From contig JAEULD010000357.1 in NCBI GenBank assembly GCA_016792765.1, positions 1 through 32,549 on the forward strand: 32,549 nucleotides of DNA, written 5' to 3'. Within the stretch, counting starts at the first letter, position 1, and every line of letters begins with the position of its first letter. The notes below the pieces were generated by a model. The model made no database searches. It saw only the letters and a program-made list of their open reading frames with translations, and had not been told where the DNA came from. Origin of the DNA: Candidatus Odyssella sp. (lineage in GTDB: Bacteria > Pseudomonadota > Alphaproteobacteria > Bin65). Both the position numbers and the translations under genes were made by a program. Shown here one piece after another: positions 17,020 to 24,586 of this stretch.

Positions 17020-18318
17020 CTATCCCATGCCGCGCACGAGCCAGAGCGACAGCGCCGGAAACGCGACGATGATCGCGAGCCGCACGAAATCCACGAGAAT
17101 GAACGGCACGACGCCGCGGAAGATCGTCGCGATCGGGATCTGCGGCTGAACCGAGTGCAGCACGAAAATGTTGAGGCCGATCGGAGGCGTGATCAGCGCG
17201 ATCTCCGTCACGACGACGACGAGGACTCCGAACCAGACCAGATCGACGCCGTGCTGCTTCATGATCGGGTAGAGGATTGGCACGGTCAGCAGGATCATCG
17301 ACAGGCTCTCGAGGAAGCAGCCGAGAACGATGTAGATGAGCAAGATGATGGCGATCAGCACGCCGGTCGAGAGCTTGAGGCTCGTCACAAAGGCGGCGAG
17401 GTCCTGCGTGAACCGCGCAAGCTCGAGGAAATGCGAGAAGTAGATCGCGCCCAGCAACAGGAACAGCATCATTCCCGTTGCGCGCGCGCTCTCGTAGAGC
17501 GCGTCGACGAGCTTCGCGACGCTGAGCGTGCGCGTGCCGAGCGCATAGAGAATCGCGAAACCGGCGCCCATACCGGCCGCCTCGGTCGCGGTGAACGCGC
17601 CCACATAGATGCCGGCGATGATGAACACGAGAAGCAGCAGCACCGGTACGAAGCCGCGCAGCGCGCCGCGCGCATCGCCCGTGGCCGGCGCGCCGCCTTC
17701 TCCGCGGCCGGCGGCTTGCGGTCGGATCCAGAGAACGGCCTGGATCGCCACGATGTAGAGCGCGATGCCGAGCAGGCCCGGCAGGATTCCGGCGACGAAC
17801 AGGTGGCCGATGTTCGTCTCGGTGAGGATGCCGTAGATGATGAAGACGACGCTCGGCGGAATGAGGATGCCGAGCGTTCCGCCGGCCGCGACGACGCCCG
17901 CCGAGAACGCCGGCTCGTAGCCGAAGCGGATCATCGAGGGGATCGAGACGCGCGACATCGTCGCCGTCGTCGCGAGGCTCGATCCGCACACCGACGAGAA
18001 GGCGCCGCACGACAGTATGGTCGCGATCGCGAGGCCGCCGCGCCGGCGGCCGAGCAGCGCGTTGAAACCGGCATAGAGATCCTGCGCCATGCCCGAATAG
18101 GCGAGCACGTTGCCCATCAGCAGGAACAGCGGCAGCACGACGAGGTTCGAGTTCGTCACCGTGTCGAACGCGGCCTGGCCCGAGATCGTCAGCAGCGCCG
18201 GCACGCTGCCGGCCAGCGCGATGCCGGCCGCGCCCACGAGCGCCAGCACGTAGCCGATCGGCATGCCGAGCAGCATCAGCGCCAGCGCGATCGCGAGGCC
18301 GATCAATCCGGTGGTCAA
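17020..18318 (-). CDS. dctM: TRAP transporter large permease subunit
   Basis: A 432-residue inner-membrane protein with about 12 hydrophobic segments, the sodium-coupled carrier domain of a TRAP importer. Family marks are FLLMGNVLAYSG, GAFSSVCGSSLATTATM (substrate/sodium region), ILIPPSVVFIIYGI and the second-half repeat ALITPPIGLNIFVLH. The start is TTG 18318: an in-frame stop (the dctQ TGA) lies only one codon upstream, so no earlier start is possible, and the next in-frame Met would cut the first helix. GGGGTGAGG just before TTG is a fair ribosome site. It shares the reading frame with dctQ (TGA then GGC then TTG), so an ancestral or conditional DctQM fusion is conceivable. It is convergent with metY. 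Confidence 0.93.
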   Translation of the reverse strand: MTTGLIGLAIALALMLLGMPIGYVLALVGAAGIALAGSVPALLTISGQAAFDTVTNSNLVVLPLFLLMGNVLAYSGMAQDLYAGFNALLGRRRGGLAIATILSCGAFSSVCGSSLATTATMSRVSIPSMIRFGYEPAFSAGVVAAGGTLGILIPPSVVFIIYGILTETNIGHLFVAGILPGLLGIALYIVAIQAVLWIRPQAAGRGEGGAPATGDARGALRGFVPVLLLLVFIIAGIYVGAFTATEAAGMGAGFAILYALGTRTLSVAKLVDALYESARATGMMLFLLLGAIYFSHFLELARFTQDLAAFVTSLKLSTGVLIAIILLIYIVLGCFLESLSMILLTVPILYPIMKQHGVDLVWFGVLVVVVTEIALITPPIGLNIFVLHSVQPQIPIATIFRGVVPFILVDFVRLAIIVAFPALSLWLVRGMG

Positions 18319-18321
18319 GCC

Positions 18322-18801
18322 TCACCCCGCCTTCGGATCAGGACCGCCGGCCGCGACCCTCGGAATGGGCTCGAACGCGCGCAAGATCTCGACCAGCCCC
18401 GAGATCAGCGCGAACGCCGCCATCGCGAAGATCAGCGGCGGATAGGGCAGCAGCAGGATCGGCGAACGCTCGCCCGAACCGAGCGCCGCCGCGCCGAGCA
18501 CATAAAGGCGCCACGCGACGAAGGCGAGCAGCACCGCCGCCGCGACGCGGAAGACGCGCTCCAGCAGCGCGCGCGCCCCGGCCGACATCCGGCTCGAGAG
18601 GAGATCGACGGCGATGTGCTCGCCGGCGCGGCACACGGCCGGCAGCGCCGCGAACACGACGAGGCCCATGCCGAAACGGATCAGGTCGTCGGCGCCCTGC
18701 AGCGGCTTGTTGAGGAGGTATCGTCCCGCGACGTCGATGATGGAGACGGCGAGTATCGCCAGCAGCAACAGCGCCAGCAGCCATTTGTAGACGATCTTCA
18801 T
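18322..18801 (-). CDS. dctQ: TRAP transporter small permease subunit
   Basis: A 159-residue inner-membrane protein with four predicted helices: about residues 5-27 (YKWLLALLLLAILAVSIIDV), 43-60, 83-105 and 118-140. The conserved DctQ pattern is seen in DVAGRYLLNKPLQGADDLIRFGMGLVVF and in CRAGEHIAVDLL. DctQ scaffolds the large permease in tripartite periplasmic importers. It starts at ATG 18801, 40 bases after the dctP stop, and its TGA (18324-18322) is followed after one codon by the dctM TTG in the same frame. The tail PRVAAGGPDPKAG is hydrophilic. Confidence 0.92.
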   Translation of the reverse strand: MKIVYKWLLALLLLAILAVSIIDVAGRYLLNKPLQGADDLIRFGMGLVVFAALPAVCRAGEHIAVDLLSSRMSAGARALLERVFRVAAAVLLAFVAWRLYVLGAAALGSGERSPILLLPYPPLIFAMAAFALISGLVEILRAFEPIPRVAAGGPDPKAG

Positions 18802-18841
18802 GCGCGGCTCGGGCGGCGCGTCGTCCGCCCTCGCGCTCCGC

Positions 18842-19849
18842 TTACTGGGCTGCGAGCTTGCGGAACTCGGCCAGCGCCGCGGCGGCGTCGAAGCCGTCCT
18901 TGGTGGCCTGCTTCGCCCATTCGGCGTCCACCTCGGCGAAGCGGGCTCTCGCCTCCTTCATGTAGGCCTCGCTCGGCGCCGTCAGCTTGGCGCCGCCGGC
19001 GCGCAGCGTCTCGAGCGCCTTCACTTCGAGCTCGTCGAGCACCGTCGCCGCCCGCGTTGCCAGCGCCGCGCCGGAGATCCTGTCGATCGCCGCGCGGTCG
19101 GCCTCGGGCAGCGACTCCCACTTTTTCGGGTTCATCGCGATGTAGAACGAGCCGGCGAAGATGCCGCCCGGCACCATCACCGCGTTCGGCACGAATTTTT
19201 CCACCTTGAACGCGAGGATGTCCGTTCCCGGCAGCGCGGCGCCGGTCAGCACGCCTTGCGAGAGCATCTCGTAGGTCTGCGGGGCCGGCGAGAACACCGG
19301 GACACCCCCCAGGGCCTTCACGGTGTTACCGAGCACGCGGTCGCCCACGCGCGTCTTGATGCCCGCATAGTCGGCGGTCGTGCTCACCGGCTTCGCGGTG
19401 AAGATTTGGCCAGGCATGTTGGCCCAGAGCGTGATCAGCTTCACGCCCTTGAATTCGCCGGCCGGCTCAAAGTATTTCGCGTTCAGCGCCCAGAACGCCG
19501 CCGTCGTCTTTTTCGCGTTCGGCCCGAGCATCGGCAGCGACAGGATGTTGTGCCGCGGGAAGCGGTCCGGATTGTAGCCGATGAAGCTGAATGCGAGATC
19601 GGCGCCGCCGCCGCTCACCAGCTCGAACTGGCGCGGCGGAGGGGCGAGCGACGAGCCGGTGAACTCGATCTTGATCCGGCCCTGCGTCGCGGCGGCGACG
19701 TCCTTGGCCCACACGTCCATGATGTGCACCTGATAGGGGTGCGTCGCCGGAATGAATTTGTTGAAGGTGAGCGTCGTCTCGGCGGCCGAGGCTCCGGCCC
19801 ACAGCAGCCCCGCCGTCGCGAAGCCGATCTTCGTAACCAATCCCGCCAT
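18842..19849 (-). CDS. dctP: TRAP transporter substrate-binding protein
   Basis: A 335-residue periplasmic protein. A signal peptide covers about residues 1-22 (MAGLVTKIGFATAGLLWAGA, cleavage after ASA). The DctP signature is present in GIKTRVGDRVLGNTVKALGG, where the conserved Arg binds a ligand carboxylate. A good ribosome site (GAGAGGGGGAT) precedes ATG 19849. TRAP binding proteins usually carry organic acids, consistent with an aromatic or other carboxylate that could feed the dioxygenase encoded divergently; that link is inference. It is first in a dctPQM operon on the minus strand. Confidence 0.93.
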   Translation of the reverse strand: MAGLVTKIGFATAGLLWAGASAAETTLTFNKFIPATHPYQVHIMDVWAKDVAAATQGRIKIEFTGSSLAPPPRQFELVSGGGADLAFSFIGYNPDRFPRHNILSLPMLGPNAKKTTAAFWALNAKYFEPAGEFKGVKLITLWANMPGQIFTAKPVSTTADYAGIKTRVGDRVLGNTVKALGGVPVFSPAPQTYEMLSQGVLTGAALPGTDILAFKVEKFVPNAVMVPGGIFAGSFYIAMNPKKWESLPEADRAAIDRISGAALATRAATVLDELEVKALETLRAGGAKLTAPSEAYMKEARARFAEVDAEWAKQATKDGFDAAAALAEFRKLAAQ

Positions 19850-20076
19850 CGTGATCCCCCTCTCGAAGCGCCGTACGGCAATCTGTACCGCGCATGGACA
19901 TGCACCGTAACGGCCGCATCGCCGGCCCCGCAATTGAGAAATCCACGCCGGGCGATAACTTCCAGTACCGGGCCGCGATGAATGCCGATCATCGGCGCTG
20001 CACCGGAAGTCATTGGGAGGACCGCGCATTTGTTGGCATGGTGCCGGCCTCGGCCCCATTTCCGACGGACCCAGCG
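19850..20076. promoter_or_regulatory. Divergent control region between dctP and the dioxygenase operon
   Basis: This 227-base gap must hold promoters for both operons. Two dyads stand out: GCATG-GA-CATGC at 19892-19903, inside a wider imperfect dyad with outer GTACCG and CCGTAAC, and GCCGAT-C-ATCGGC at 19984-19996. Either could bind the LysR protein encoded at 21955 or another regulator. A GGGAGG at about 20016-20021 lies near the dioxygenase start but 18 bases from ATG 20038. No convincing -35/-10 pair was seen. Confidence 0.5.
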
Positions 20077-21375
20077 ATGACCTACACGCCCGAAGCCCTT
20101 GCCGCCCTGGTCGGCGATTCGCAGTTCGATCCGCGCGTCTACGGCGACGAGGCGCTGTTCCGGCTCGAGATGGCGCGCATCTTCGACCGCTCCTGGCTGC
20201 TCGTGGGGCACGAGTCGCTGGTGAAACAGCCGGGCAGCTTCTATGCCACGCGCGCCGGGAGCCATCCGATCCTCGTCTGGCGCGACGGGCAGGGAACGGT
20301 TCGCGCGTTCCTCAACCGCTGCACGCATCGCGGCACGCGCCTTTGCAGCCTCGATCGCGGCGTGGCGGGCAGCCTCGTCTGCCCGTATCACGGCTGGGTG
20401 TTCGCCGCCGACGGCGCGCTCAAGAGCGTTCCCGCGCCCGAGGAATACGGCAGCGATTTCCGCCTCGGGGATTGGGGTTTGGCGCCGGTCGCCGCACTCG
20501 ACTTCTACCGCGGCTTCCTGTTCGTGCGCCACACGAAGCAGGGTCCGGGCCTGCGCGAATTCCTCGGCGACGCCGCCTCGTCGATCGACGATCTCGTCGA
20601 TCGCGCGCCCGACGGCGAGGTGGAAGCCTGCGCGATACCGCTGCGCCACCGCTACAAGGGCAACTGGAAGCTCGGTTTCGAGAACCTGAACGACGCGCAT
20701 CATGCTCGAGTCGCGCACGCGGCCACGGTGCGCGCCGCCACGCGCGTCACCGCGGAGCTCGCCGAGAAGGCCACGCATGCTTCGCTGGGCGTGATGAAGG
20801 CGAACGGCATGCCGATCCGCCAGTTCAGTCAGCTCGATCTCGTCACCGCGAAATTCGGACACAGCTATCTGTTCGGCTTCATCGACGGGCAGAAGAAGCA
20901 GCCCTTTCCGCAGGACTACGTCGACAGGCTCTCTCGCGCGCGCGGTGCCGAGGAGGCGGCGCGCATCCTCTCGGTCAACCGGCACCTCACGCTGCTCTAT
21001 CCGAGCGCCACGTTGCAGGGCCGCTTCCAGACGATGCGGCTCATCCATCCGCTCGGCCCCGATCTCACCGAAATCGTCGGCTACATCTTCCGGCTCAAGG
21101 GCGCGCCAGACCGGATGTACGAAGAGGCGCTGCACTATTTCCACGTTTCGATCTCGCCGTTCTCGCCGGTCGCGACCGACGATTTCGAACTCTACGAGGG
21201 TGCGCAGGAGCTGAACGCGTCCTCTTCCGCGGGCCCCATCGTCGTCTCGCGGCTGCACGAGCCGGGCAAAGCGTCGAATGCCGAGCGCGTCGTCCACCGC
21301 GGCACGAGCGAGGCGTTCATCCGCAATCAGTATGCGACCTGGCTTTCCTACATGTGCGACGAGGCAAGCCGATGA
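20077..21375 (+). CDS. Aromatic ring-hydroxylating dioxygenase, large (alpha) subunit
   Basis: A 432-residue Rieske non-heme iron oxygenase subunit. The Rieske [2Fe-2S] ligands are Cys82, His84, Cys102 and His105 (RCTHRGTRLC then CPYHGW). The mononuclear iron site shows Asp206-x2-His209-x4-His214 (FENLNDAHHARVAH), the naphthalene-dioxygenase pattern, with a third ligand probably Asp368 or Asp369 (ATDDFELYEG). The family adds O2 to aromatic rings, often giving cis-diols. Start choice is uncertain: ATG 20038 is also in frame (adds 13 residues, MVPASAPFPTDPA), and 20077 better fits family N termini. The beta-subunit gene overlaps its stop by 4 bases. No ferredoxin or reductase gene is nearby. 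The substrate is unknown; a benzoate/anthranilate-like acid is plausible. Confidence 0.93.
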   Translation: MTYTPEALAALVGDSQFDPRVYGDEALFRLEMARIFDRSWLLVGHESLVKQPGSFYATRAGSHPILVWRDGQGTVRAFLNRCTHRGTRLCSLDRGVAGSLVCPYHGWVFAADGALKSVPAPEEYGSDFRLGDWGLAPVAALDFYRGFLFVRHTKQGPGLREFLGDAASSIDDLVDRAPDGEVEACAIPLRHRYKGNWKLGFENLNDAHHARVAHAATVRAATRVTAELAEKATHASLGVMKANGMPIRQFSQLDLVTAKFGHSYLFGFIDGQKKQPFPQDYVDRLSRARGAEEAARILSVNRHLTLLYPSATLQGRFQTMRLIHPLGPDLTEIVGYIFRLKGAPDRMYEEALHYFHVSISPFSPVATDDFELYEGAQELNASSSAGPIVVSRLHEPGKASNAERVVHRGTSEAFIRNQYATWLSYMCDEASR

Positions 21376-21863
21376 AGCCGGCCGGCGAAGACGTTGCGAA
21401 CTTTCTCGCCTGGGAAGCGATGCTGCTCGACGAGCGCCGCTTCGACGATTGGCTCGCGCTCCTCGCCGACGATGCGTGGTACTGGGTGCCGCTGCATCCC
21501 GACCAGCAGCACCCGCTCGACGGACCCTCGCACGTGTACGACACGCGCGACGCGCTGCTCGCGCGCGTCTACCGGCTGAAGGATCCGCAGAACCTGCCGC
21601 AGCAGCCGCCCTCGCGCTGCGCGCGCGTCGTCGGCCGGCCGTTCGTCGTGGCGGGCGAGACCGGGGGCGAGCTGACCGTTCGCGCGCCATTCCAGCTCGT
21701 CGAGGCGCTTCCGCATCACGATGCCGACGACGCCATCCGCGTCTTCGCCGGCACGATCACCTACGGGCTGCGCCGGCAGGGCACCGATCTGCGCATCCGG
21801 TGGCGGCGCGTAGACCTCATCAACAGCCAGAAGGGCCTGCACGGCATTTCGATCCTCGTCTAG
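21372..21863 (+). CDS. Aromatic ring-hydroxylating dioxygenase, small (beta) subunit
   Basis: A 163-residue protein with the NTF2-like fold of ring-hydroxylating beta subunits (PF00866): FLAWEAMLLDERRFDDWLALLADDAWYWVP at the N terminus and the C-terminal WRRVDLINSQKGLHGISILV, both family hallmarks. It builds the alpha3beta3 oxygenase with the upstream subunit and has a structural role. ATG 21372 overlaps the alpha-subunit TGA as ATGA, so synthesis is coupled for equal stoichiometry. The length is normal. Confidence 0.94.
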   Translation: MKPAGEDVANFLAWEAMLLDERRFDDWLALLADDAWYWVPLHPDQQHPLDGPSHVYDTRDALLARVYRLKDPQNLPQQPPSRCARVVGRPFVVAGETGGELTVRAPFQLVEALPHHDADDAIRVFAGTITYGLRRQGTDLRIRWRRVDLINSQKGLHGISILV

Positions 21864-21954
21864 CCATGGCGGGCGCCGCCGGATCGAGTCCGCTGGTCCG
21901 TGGCCCGGCCTATGCACTATCCTGCGGCGTTCGGCTCGGCGGCGGGGGGTGCGC

Positions 21955-22902
21955 ATGGAGCTCAGGCAGCTTCGGTATTTCCGCGAGGTGGTTCGGCTCG
22001 GCAGCTTCCGCCGCGCCGCCGAGCGCCTGCTGATCACGCAGCCGGCGCTGACCAAGAGCATCCGCGCGCTCGAGGAGGAACTCGGCGTGCAGCTTCTCGA
22101 GCGGCGCGCGAATGGCGTCATCACCACGCAGTTCGGCGACATTCTCGTCAACTGCGCCGATTCGGTCGCGGTCGACATCGTGCGCGCGACGGCCGAGATC
22201 GAATCGTTGAGCGGCAAATCCGCCGGCGTCGTTCGCGTCGGGGGCATGACGACCGTGATGCAGTGGATCCTGCCGGGCGTCGTGAAGGATCTCGTCGTCT
22301 CGAATCCCGACTTCCGCATCGTCTCGACGATCTCGCTGCTCAGCGATGTCGTGAACCAGATTGCGGAGGGCGAGATCGATGTCGGCCTTTGTACGCTGTT
22401 CCCATGGCACCGCTCCGACGCGATCGTCGGCGAGCGGCTGCTGCGCGACGAAATCTGCGTCGTCGGCGATCGGAATCATCCGCTGGTTCGGAAGGGCGTC
22501 GTTCCGATCGGCGATCTGCTCGAATACCGCTGGGTCCTGCCGGGAGAGGGCGACGGCTGGCGCCGGCGGCTGTTCGAGATCTACCGCGAGGCGCAGCTTC
22601 CGGATCCTCGCGTCGCGATCGAGACCGGCTCGGCCGCGCTGATGGCCCGCCTGGTCGAGGGCACGCAGATGCTGAGCTTCCTGCCGCGCCGGCTGATCGC
22701 GGCCGACGACGTGTTCCGCGGCCTGCGCGTGATCGAGACGCGCTTCGACTGGCCGGAATTCGAGGTGTTTCTCGCGTATCGCAAGGCCGGGGCGCTCCTG
22801 CCTTCGACGCGCCTGTTCATCGAAGCATTGCGCGGATTCGCCGGCAACGCGGCCTTACAGAAGCACCGCCCGGGCGCCATGGTCGCGCTGCGTCGGGTCT
22901 AG
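21955..22902 (+). CDS. LysR family transcriptional regulator
   Basis: A 315-residue regulator. Residues 1-60 form the winged HTH (MELRQLRYFREVVRLGSFRR; then ITQPALTKSIRALEEELGVQLLER), followed by the linker helix and a type-2 periplasmic-binding-like effector domain at about 90-300 (VRVGGMTTVMQWILPGVV). GGCGGGGGG precedes ATG 21955; GTG 21949 is also in frame. It lies 91 bases after the dioxygenase beta subunit in the same direction, so it probably controls the dioxygenase and possibly the TRAP operon in response to an aromatic compound. LysR regulators are usually divergent from their targets, so this co-directional placement is slightly unusual. Confidence 0.93.
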   Translation: MELRQLRYFREVVRLGSFRRAAERLLITQPALTKSIRALEEELGVQLLERRANGVITTQFGDILVNCADSVAVDIVRATAEIESLSGKSAGVVRVGGMTTVMQWILPGVVKDLVVSNPDFRIVSTISLLSDVVNQIAEGEIDVGLCTLFPWHRSDAIVGERLLRDEICVVGDRNHPLVRKGVVPIGDLLEYRWVLPGEGDGWRRRLFEIYREAQLPDPRVAIETGSAALMARLVEGTQMLSFLPRRLIAADDVFRGLRVIETRFDWPEFEVFLAYRKAGALLPSTRLFIEALRGFAGNAALQKHRPGAMVALRRV

Positions 22903-22904
22903 CG

Positions 22905-22924
22905 ACGCCATCGAAAGATGGCGT
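22905..22924. terminator. Hairpin terminator between LysR gene and hydrolase gene
   Basis: A perfect 8-bp stem, ACGCCATC (22905-22912) with GATGGCGT (22917-22924), closed by a GAAA (GNRA) tetraloop, in the 35-base gap between convergent genes. It begins 2 bases after the LysR stop and suits a terminator for both strands. Confidence 0.7.
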
Positions 22925-22937
22925 GCCGCCTTGCACG

Positions 22938-23630
22938 CTACCGCGGCGCGGCTTCCTTCACCTCGCGCGTGCGGCCGGTCTTGCGGCGCATCGGCGTCAG
23001 GTGCTTCTCGAGATAGTCCTCGACGTTGCCGGTCAGCTCGTCGATGTGGTTCGAGAAGAAATGATCGGCCTTGTCGATGATGCGGTGGTCGATCTTGATG
23101 CCCTTCTGGTGATTGAGCTTGGTCACCAGCTTCTGCACCGAATCGAGCGGCACGATCTTGTCGGCGGAGCCCTGGATGATCATGCCGGAAGACGGGCAGG
23201 GCGCGAGGAAGCCGAAATCGTAGATGTTGGCCGGCGGCGCCACCGAGATGAACGCGTCGATCTCGGGCCGGCGCATGAGCAGCTGCATGCCGATCCACGC
23301 GCCGAACGAGAAGCCGGCGATCCAGCAATGCGCCGCGGTCGGGTTCTGGCCCTGCAGCCAGTCGAGCGCCGCCGCCGCGTCGGAGAGCTCGCCCTCGCCG
23401 CGGTCGTAGCTGCCCTGCGAGCGGCCGACGCCGCGGAAGTTGAAGCGCAGGGTCGAGAAGCCGCGCCGCGCGAACAGGTGATAGAGCTGATAGACGATCT
23501 TGTTGTTCATCGTGCCGCCGTGCTGCGGATGCGGATGCAGCAGCAGCGCGATGGGCGCGTTGGGCGCCTTGCTGTGATGATAGCGGCCTTCGAGCCTTCC
23601 TTCGGGCCCGGGAATAATCACGTCCGGCAT
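22938..23630 (-). CDS. Alpha/beta hydrolase
   Basis: A 230-residue cytoplasmic hydrolase. The nucleophile elbow is GFSFGAW with Ser108; Asp157 (QGSADKIV) and His190 (DKADHFFSN) complete a catalytic triad. The start LLHPHPQHGGTMNNKIVYQL and RFNFRGVGRSQG are typical of the YghX/COG2945-like group of small esterase/dienelactone-hydrolase relatives. The substrate is unknown. It is divergent from cysE with a 191-base shared promoter region and convergent with the LysR gene. ATG 23630 (MPDVIIPGPEG) matches family N termini. Confidence 0.9.
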   Translation of the reverse strand: MPDVIIPGPEGRLEGRYHHSKAPNAPIALLLHPHPQHGGTMNNKIVYQLYHLFARRGFSTLRFNFRGVGRSQGSYDRGEGELSDAAAALDWLQGQNPTAAHCWIAGFSFGAWIGMQLLMRRPEIDAFISVAPPANIYDFGFLAPCPSSGMIIQGSADKIVPLDSVQKLVTKLNHQKGIKIDHRIIDKADHFFSNHIDELTGNVEDYLEKHLTPMRRKTGRTREVKEAAPR

Positions 23631-23713
23631 GTCGGCGATCCAATAGGGCGAGAAATTGTCGGCATTTCAGAGGCTTGGTATCGAGCCCCGAAGCGCGGTC
23701 GAAGGGGCGTTGC

Positions 23714-23760
23714 TTGACCCCCCACAGTCACTCATTATATCGCCTCGCACGCGTGGGCAA
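23714..23760. promoter_or_regulatory. Overlapping divergent promoters for cysE and the hydrolase gene
   Basis: Plus strand: TTGACC (23714-23719), 16-base spacer, TATATC (23736-23741), about 80 bases before the cysE start. Minus strand: TTGCCC (23760-23755), 15-base spacer, TATAAT (23739-23734), about 100 bases before the hydrolase start. The two -10 boxes share an AT-rich core that contrasts with the GC-rich surroundings, so the promoters would compete for polymerase. CACGCGTG (23748-23755) is a palindrome inside the minus-strand spacer. Confidence 0.55.
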
Positions 23761-23821
23761 CGATTGAGTGCTAGAGCCACCCCCGCAAGGCACCGGCCAG
23801 GGCGCCGGGCAGGGCGGCGAT

Positions 23822-24574
23822 ATGGGAGCTAAGCCCTTCATGTTCAAGAGGATGATCGCCGACATCGACGGCATCCGGGCGCGCGATCCGGCCGCCCGCT
23901 CGCGCCTCGAAGTCTTTTTCGCCTATCCGGGCTTCCACGCCGTCCGCTGGCACCGGCTCGCCAACTGGTTCTGGCGGCACAAGCTGCGCTTCCTCGGCCG
24001 CGTCACCTCGAACTGGGGCCGCTGGGTCACCGGCATCGAGATCCACCCCGGCGCCACGATCGGCGAGCGGCTGTTCATCGATCACGGCATGGGCGTCGTC
24101 ATCGGCGAGACCGCCGAGGTCGGCGACGACGTGACGCTCTATCATGGCGTCACGCTCGGCGGCACCTCGCCGGCCGAGAATTCGGACGCCCAGCGCAACA
24201 CCAAGCGCCACCCCACCCTGCAGCGCGGCGTCATCGTCGGCTCGGGCGCGCAGATCCTGGGGCCGATCACGGTCGGGGCCGACGCGCGGGTCGGCGCCAA
24301 CGCGGTGGTGACGAAAGACGTGCCGCCCGGCTGCACCGCGATCGGCATCCCCGCGCGGCTCATCGCCTGCAAGGATCCCGAGACGCAGAAGAACTTCGTC
24401 GCCTACGGCACGCCCGGCGACATTCCCGACCCGACGCAGCGCGCGCTCGACGCGATGCGCGCCCAGCTCAACGCGCTGGCGAGCCGGGTCGAGGAGCTGG
24501 AGGGCGAGCTGGCGAAACGCGAATCGTCGGATCGCGAACGGGCCGAGCGCGAGCGCCGGGCGCAGAACGCCTGA
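23822..24574 (+). CDS. cysE: Serine O-acetyltransferase
   Basis: A 250-residue cytoplasmic enzyme that makes O-acetylserine from serine and acetyl-CoA, the first step of cysteine synthesis. The left-handed beta-helix hexapeptide repeats run from about 71 to 178 ([23 protein letters not shown]). Catalytic histidines are His88 (FIDHGMG) and His108 ([11 protein letters not shown]). It is the short form without the full N-terminal helical domain. The C-terminal tail (about 205-250) is a charged helix with coiled-coil character. ATG 23822 is used; ATG 23840 ([11 protein letters not shown]) is an equally credible start. The gene lies 12 bases before a cysteine desulfurase, a functional pair: cysteine made, then used as a sulfur source. 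Confidence 0.93.
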   Translation: MGAKPFMFKRMIADIDGIRARDPAARSRLEVFFAYPGFHAVRWHRLANWFWRHKLRFLGRVTSNWGRWVTGIEIHPGATIGERLFIDHGMGVVIGETAEVGDDVTLYHGVTLGGTSPAENSDAQRNTKRHPTLQRGVIVGSGAQILGPITVGADARVGANAVVTKDVPPGCTAIGIPARLIACKDPETQKNFVAYGTPGDIPDPTQRALDAMRAQLNALASRVEELEGELAKRESSDRERAERERRAQNA

Positions 24575-24586
24575 CGCGGCCGCTCC

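Noticed and set aside
16642..19209. An 855-codon plus-strand frame across metY and the TRAP genes
   Set aside because: Opposite dctM and dctQ and out of frame with metY; charged low-complexity sequence.
19894..20037. Upstream in-frame extension of the dioxygenase alpha subunit
   Set aside because: The stretch overlaps the divergent control region and carries no family similarity; family N termini begin near 20077.
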